Shown in pieces: positions 61,328-64,000 of a stretch of DNA of 64,000 bases. The translations under genes were made by a program, and so were the position numbers. How positions within the stretch are numbered: position 1 is the first letter of the stretch; each line of letters opens with the position of its first letter. This DNA is from Phycisphaerales bacterium. GTDB lineage: Bacteria; Planctomycetota; Phycisphaerae; Phycisphaerales; JAGLTS01. The notes under the pieces are model-generated. The model was not told where the DNA came from. It did not search any database and worked only from the letters and a program-made list of their open reading frames with translations. The DNA lies in the NCBI GenBank assembly GCA_023135165.1, contig JAGLTS010000037.1, positions 1-64,000 on the forward strand, in the 5' to 3' direction.

Positions 61328-61972
61328 TTATCGCTTGGAGAACTGGAAGCGTCGGCGGGCGCCGCGCTGGCCATACTTCTTCCGCTCGACCTTACGCGGG
61401 TCCCGGCTGAGCAGGTTGTGCTCGCGAAGGATCGGCTCGGTGCTCGGGTCATACGTCTTCAAAGCACGCGCCAGGCCGAGCAGGATCGCACCCGACTGGC
61501 CGGTTGGGCCGCCGCCTTTGACGTTGACGTGGATCTCGAAGTTCGTTTCGGTGTGCGTGATGCGCAGCACGGTCATGACATCGATGCGATCACGGTCTTC
61601 CGTGAAGTAGTCGTTGATCTCACGCTTGTTGATCTTGAAGGTGCCTTGGCCCGGCTTGATGCGGACGCGGGCGACGGCTGTCTTGCGTCTGCCCGTACCC
61701 CAGGCCCAGGGGCGCGATGCGGAGAGCTTGATCGGCGTCGGCGTCGGCTGCTCGACCGGCTCAACAATGCTTGTCACCGCAACGGGTTCGGTTGATTCGT
61801 CGGGCGCAGGAGCGGGCATCACAGGCTCCGCGAGGGGCGTCTCAGCAGGTGCTTCAGGCGCTACTTCGGGTACTTCGGGCACTTCGGGCGTTGCCGGAGT
61901 CGCCGGTGTTGCCGGTGCGGTCTCTTCGGGCGGTGTGGTCGGAGTCTGATCGCTGTTGTCAATCATCGTCAT
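61328..61972 (-). CDS. rpsI: Ribosomal protein S9 with long Pro/Glu-rich N-terminal extension
   Basis: The C-terminal 125 residues are canonical S9 (GTGRRKTAVARVRIKPG, GGGPTGQSGAILLGLARAL, ending RRRFQFSKR). The N-terminal 85 residues are Pro/Glu/Ala/Thr-rich and disordered (PEVPEVPEVAPEAPAET). S9 binds 16S rRNA near the P site and its tail contacts tRNA. The gene follows rplM by 22 bp as in most bacteria. Confidence 0.95.
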   Translation of the reverse strand: MTMIDNSDQTPTTPPEETAPATPATPATPEVPEVPEVAPEAPAETPLAEPVMPAPAPDESTEPVAVTSIVEPVEQPTPTPIKLSASRPWAWGTGRRKTAVARVRIKPGQGTFKINKREINDYFTEDRDRIDVMTVLRITHTETNFEIHVNVKGGGPTGQSGAILLGLARALKTYDPSTEPILREHNLLSRDPRKVERKKYGQRGARRRFQFSKR

Positions 61973-61994
61973 CTCTGCTCGCTGTCGAATCGGA

Positions 61995-62429
61995 TCATGC
62001 GTTCATCGGTGCGGGGTTCTGGGCCGTGTGGGGATGCTCCGGGCCTGCGTAGACCTTGAGTTTCTTGTACATCTTCCGGCCGAGCCTGTTCTTGGGCAGC
62101 ATGCGTCGGACGGCATCTTCGACCAATCGTTCCGGGTGCTTTTCGAGGATGTACTGGTAGGTTCGGGTCCGCAGCCCGCCTGGGTAGCCCGAGTATCGCG
62201 TCTTGACCCGCTGCGTCAGCTTGTTGCCGGTCATGACGATCTTTTCCGCGTTGGTGACGACGACGAAGTCGCCGCAGTCCACATGCGGCGTGTACTCCGG
62301 GCGGTGCTTGCCCATCAGGACGGTGGCGATTCGGCTGGCCATTCTGCCCAGCACTTGGCCATCGGCGTCGACGTGATGCCACTGCCGCTCAATGTCATCC
62401 TTGCGTGCGAAGTACGTTTGCCGTTGCAT
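61995..62429 (-). CDS. rplM: Ribosomal protein L13
   Basis: The 144-residue protein matches L13 of the large subunit (RQTYFARKDDIERQWHHVDA, GDFVVVTNAEKIVMTG, RMLPKNRLGRKMYKKLKVY). It is an early assembly protein and is in the usual rplM-rpsI order. GAGGTGG lies before the ATG. The promoter is at 62512-62539. Confidence 0.95.
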   Translation of the reverse strand: MQRQTYFARKDDIERQWHHVDADGQVLGRMASRIATVLMGKHRPEYTPHVDCGDFVVVTNAEKIVMTGNKLTQRVKTRYSGYPGGLRTRTYQYILEKHPERLVEDAVRRMLPKNRLGRKMYKKLKVYAGPEHPHTAQNPAPMNA

Positions 62430-62511
62430 CGGACCACCTCAATGGATGCGTGGAGCCCCCTGCGGGCGCTCGGAAAGCTCGGCCTTCTCTCCCACCGAAG
62501 GCGAACCGGGG

Positions 62512-62539
62512 AGGATACCGTCAGGCCGCGAACTGTCAA
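62512..62539 (-). promoter_or_regulatory. rplM-rpsI promoter
   Basis: On the minus strand TTGACA (62534-62539) is followed after 16 bp by TATCCT (62512-62517). The transcript leader contains a GCCTTC/GAAGGC hairpin, which may be part of L13 autoregulation, though that is inference. Confidence 0.6.
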
Positions 62540-62678
62540 GCTGACCGGCTGTGTGGAGTGGCGTTGGTGCGGCATGACACATGGTTGGGCGGCACGGCGC
62601 GGACCGATCGATTGGTGTGGGCTGGTTGTGGGTGAGTTGGGGATGAGCTGGGCGTGAGTCGAGGGTTAGAATCGGCCG

Positions 62679-64000
62679 ATGTGGTGGGATCCACCTACAA
62701 TCGCCGGCAGCCGGATCGGCCACGGGAGATCGCAGTTGAACCAGACGCCCCCGCCAGACCCTCACGACCCCCAGCACCCCCAGCACCCCCATGACCCGGC
62801 ACGCACGCCCCCGCTGTGGAAAGCGCCGCAGCCTGCCGAGCCGGCGTTGGTCGGGCCGAGGTGCAGCGGTTGGCTTTCCTGGGCTGTCATTCTCCTCGCC
62901 GTCGCTTCGGTCATCATCGGCCAGGTCCTGCTCACCATCGCGTCAACCGGTGGTCAAATCAGCCCGGATGATGAGGCGGCGACGGCAGCGATGCTCGAAC
63001 TCCAGTGTAAGGTCGTCTTCGCGGCGGAGCTGCTCTCGCCTGGTGCTGGGACCATGCAACTGGCCGATATCAACCAGTATGCGATCACCCCCGGTTTGAC
63101 CCGGCGACTCGCTGCGCTGAACGCCAGTCTGCCCACCACACCGGAGAGTGAGGCCCGGCAACGGAACATCGAACAAGCACTGGGCCTGCTGGCTGGGAAC
63201 ACGAATGAGGAGGAGGAGCCGACGGAGCTGGACGCCCTGGTCCACCAGGCGATCCTCGGCGAGACGCCGCTTGACACTGCTCAGGTTGAGATGCTCGACC
63301 GTGAGTTGGGGTGGTTCGGGCAGGTTCTGACGACCCGTGATTTGCCTCCCACATCGCCTGATCGCCGCGCTATTGAGGGAAAGGCGATGATGTTCATGGG
63401 AGCCATCGTCGTCTTGCTCATCGTGGGCGGGCTGGCTGGGCTTGCAGGGCTTGTTCTCCTCATCATCGGGCTTGTCAACCGTTACTCCGGGTCGCTTGTC
63501 CTGCATCGCGGACCCGTCCAGGCGCGCGGCGGCGTCTACCTGCAAGCGTTCGCGGTCTACCTCGGCCTGTACCTGATCGTCACACAGGGAGTTCTCATGC
63601 TCCTGGGCGCAACGGGGCTGCTCGATCGGATCGGCCTGAGTATTGAGACGGTGGGCATGACCGGGCTTGTGATCGCGTCGGTTGTGGCGGTCGTCTGGCC
63701 GATCCTGCGCGGCGTGCCTGGCGCGATGGCTCGCTCGGATCTCGGCCTGCACCGAGGACGCGGCATTCTGACCGAGATCGGGTGCGGCATCATCGGGTAC
63801 TTCTCCATCCTGCCGATCTTCGGCATGGGTGTGATCGCAACGCTCATCCTTGGATTCATCATGCAGTACGTGCTGCAAGCGACGGGGCAGGTTGACCCCA
63901 ACGCCCCGCCACAGATCATCTCGCACCCTGTGCTTGTCTGGATCAGTCAAGGCGGATTCGGCGTACGGCTCGGCGTCCTATTACTTGCGGCATGCTTCGC
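62679..64000 (+). CDS. Multi-pass membrane protein, 3' end outside window
   Basis: The visible 440 residues start with a Pro/His/Gln-rich N-terminus and a TM helix (WLSWAVILLAVASVIIGQVL, about residues 69-88). An acidic outside domain of about 140 residues follows and then several more helices (LLIVGGLAGLAGLVLLIIGL onwards). This layout resembles the N-terminus of planctomycete CPBP-type intramembrane proteases, but the catalytic EExxxR motif would lie beyond the right edge, so the assignment is open. ATG 62679 is the best start by length. Confidence 0.65.
   Translation, partial: MWWDPPTIAGSRIGHGRSQLNQTPPPDPHDPQHPQHPHDPARTPPLWKAPQPAEPALVGPRCSGWLSWAVILLAVASVIIGQVLLTIASTGGQISPDDEAATAAMLELQCKVVFAAELLSPGAGTMQLADINQYAITPGLTRRLAALNASLPTTPESEARQRNIEQALGLLAGNTNEEEEPTELDALVHQAILGETPLDTAQVEMLDRELGWFGQVLTTRDLPPTSPDRRAIEGKAMMFMGAIVVLLIVGGLAGLAGLVLLIIGLVNRYSGSLVLHRGPVQARGGVYLQAFAVYLGLYLIVTQGVLMLLGATGLLDRIGLSIETVGMTGLVIASVVAVVWPILRGVPGAMARSDLGLHRGRGILTEIGCGIIGYFSILPIFGMGVIATLILGFIMQYVLQATGQVDPNAPPQIISHPVLVWISQGGFGVRLGVLLLAACF

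Noticed and set aside
62943-63950. Minus-strand frame of 335 codons at the right end
   Set aside because: It is antisense to the membrane-protein gene, has a shadow-like charged composition and no ribosome-binding site.
1-64000. CRISPR arrays, rRNA genes, phage or plasmid replication genes
   Set aside because: No regularly spaced repeat-spacer pattern, rRNA sequence, integrase, capsid or replication-initiator gene was seen.

Overview
The window looks like a chromosomal segment of a high-GC planctomycete, most likely a Phycisphaerae-type bacterium. This is inferred from gene content, not from a marker-gene tree. Four secreted proteins end in paired dockerin/EF-hand calcium loops (GD-DGDGDTD--DLGILLA-YG style). 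There are type IV/II pseudopilins, a PEP-CTERM-like tail, a membrane protein ending in a CxxCGYDLRG...CPECG zinc ribbon, and a ribosomal protein S9 with a long Pro/Glu-rich leader. Genes occur on both strands in short operons, many with 4-bp ATGA overlaps.

Layout. 1-2.0 kb: the 5' part of a membrane/coiled-coil TPR gene and a REP-associated tyrosine transposase bracketed by REP palindromes. 2.0-5.6 kb (minus): an overlapping pair of ketosynthases, one intact and one with its catalytic residues replaced. 5.8-6.9 kb: rho. 6.9-9.55 kb (minus): a pseudopilin and a dockerin protein. 9.7-13.2 kb: a cobalamin riboswitch followed by a PEP-CTERM-like protein, a dockerin protein resembling Bacteroidota B12-locus surface proteins, and a pseudopilin. 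14-15 kb: a MarR regulator and tRNA-Leu. 15.0-16.0 kb: a DoxX-like protein. 16.15-22.6 kb: a tightly coupled operon of a TonB-like vWA protein, a TPR protein, ExbB, ExbD, ExbD and a large TPR protein. 22.6-24.2 kb: atpC and an oxidoreductase. 25.2-31.9 kb: two further dockerin proteins, an NtrC-type regulator, a rhodanese-fold lipoprotein and a DsbD-N-like protein. 32-35 kb: a PilZ protein, a Na+/H+ antiporter and a metallo-beta-lactamase-fold hydrolase. 34.9-38.3 kb (minus): an ArsR-controlled metal/thiol-redox operon. 38.8-42.5 kb: a small membrane protein, a lipoprotein, a PilZ-receiver protein, tmk and an HD phosphohydrolase. 42.6-45 kb: a caspase-like/transglutaminase fusion. 45.2-48.3 kb: nuoH and membrane proteins. 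49-58.7 kb: an ATP/ADP-translocase-like transporter, a Tat-exported epimerase, hrpA, lpd and argF. 59-61.3 kb: an accessory nuclease-like gene, a MITE-like element and a stretch of phased A-tracts. 61.3-64 kb: rpsI, rplM and a partial membrane-protein gene.

Two groups stand out. The first is the B12-riboswitch surface-protein operon, which may be a planctomycete route for capturing corrinoids at the cell surface. The second is the vWA/ExbB/ExbD/ExbD/TPR operon. Its vWA protein has the layout of TonB or TolA (TM helix with an S-x3-H pair, Pro-rich linker), but ends in a von Willebrand A domain, which suggests an uncharacterised proton-motive-force-driven envelope machine. Non-coding structure is also rich: REP and hairpin repeats with compensatory stem changes, a two-copy inverted MITE-like element, and about 110 bp of A-tracts spaced close to the DNA helical repeat.
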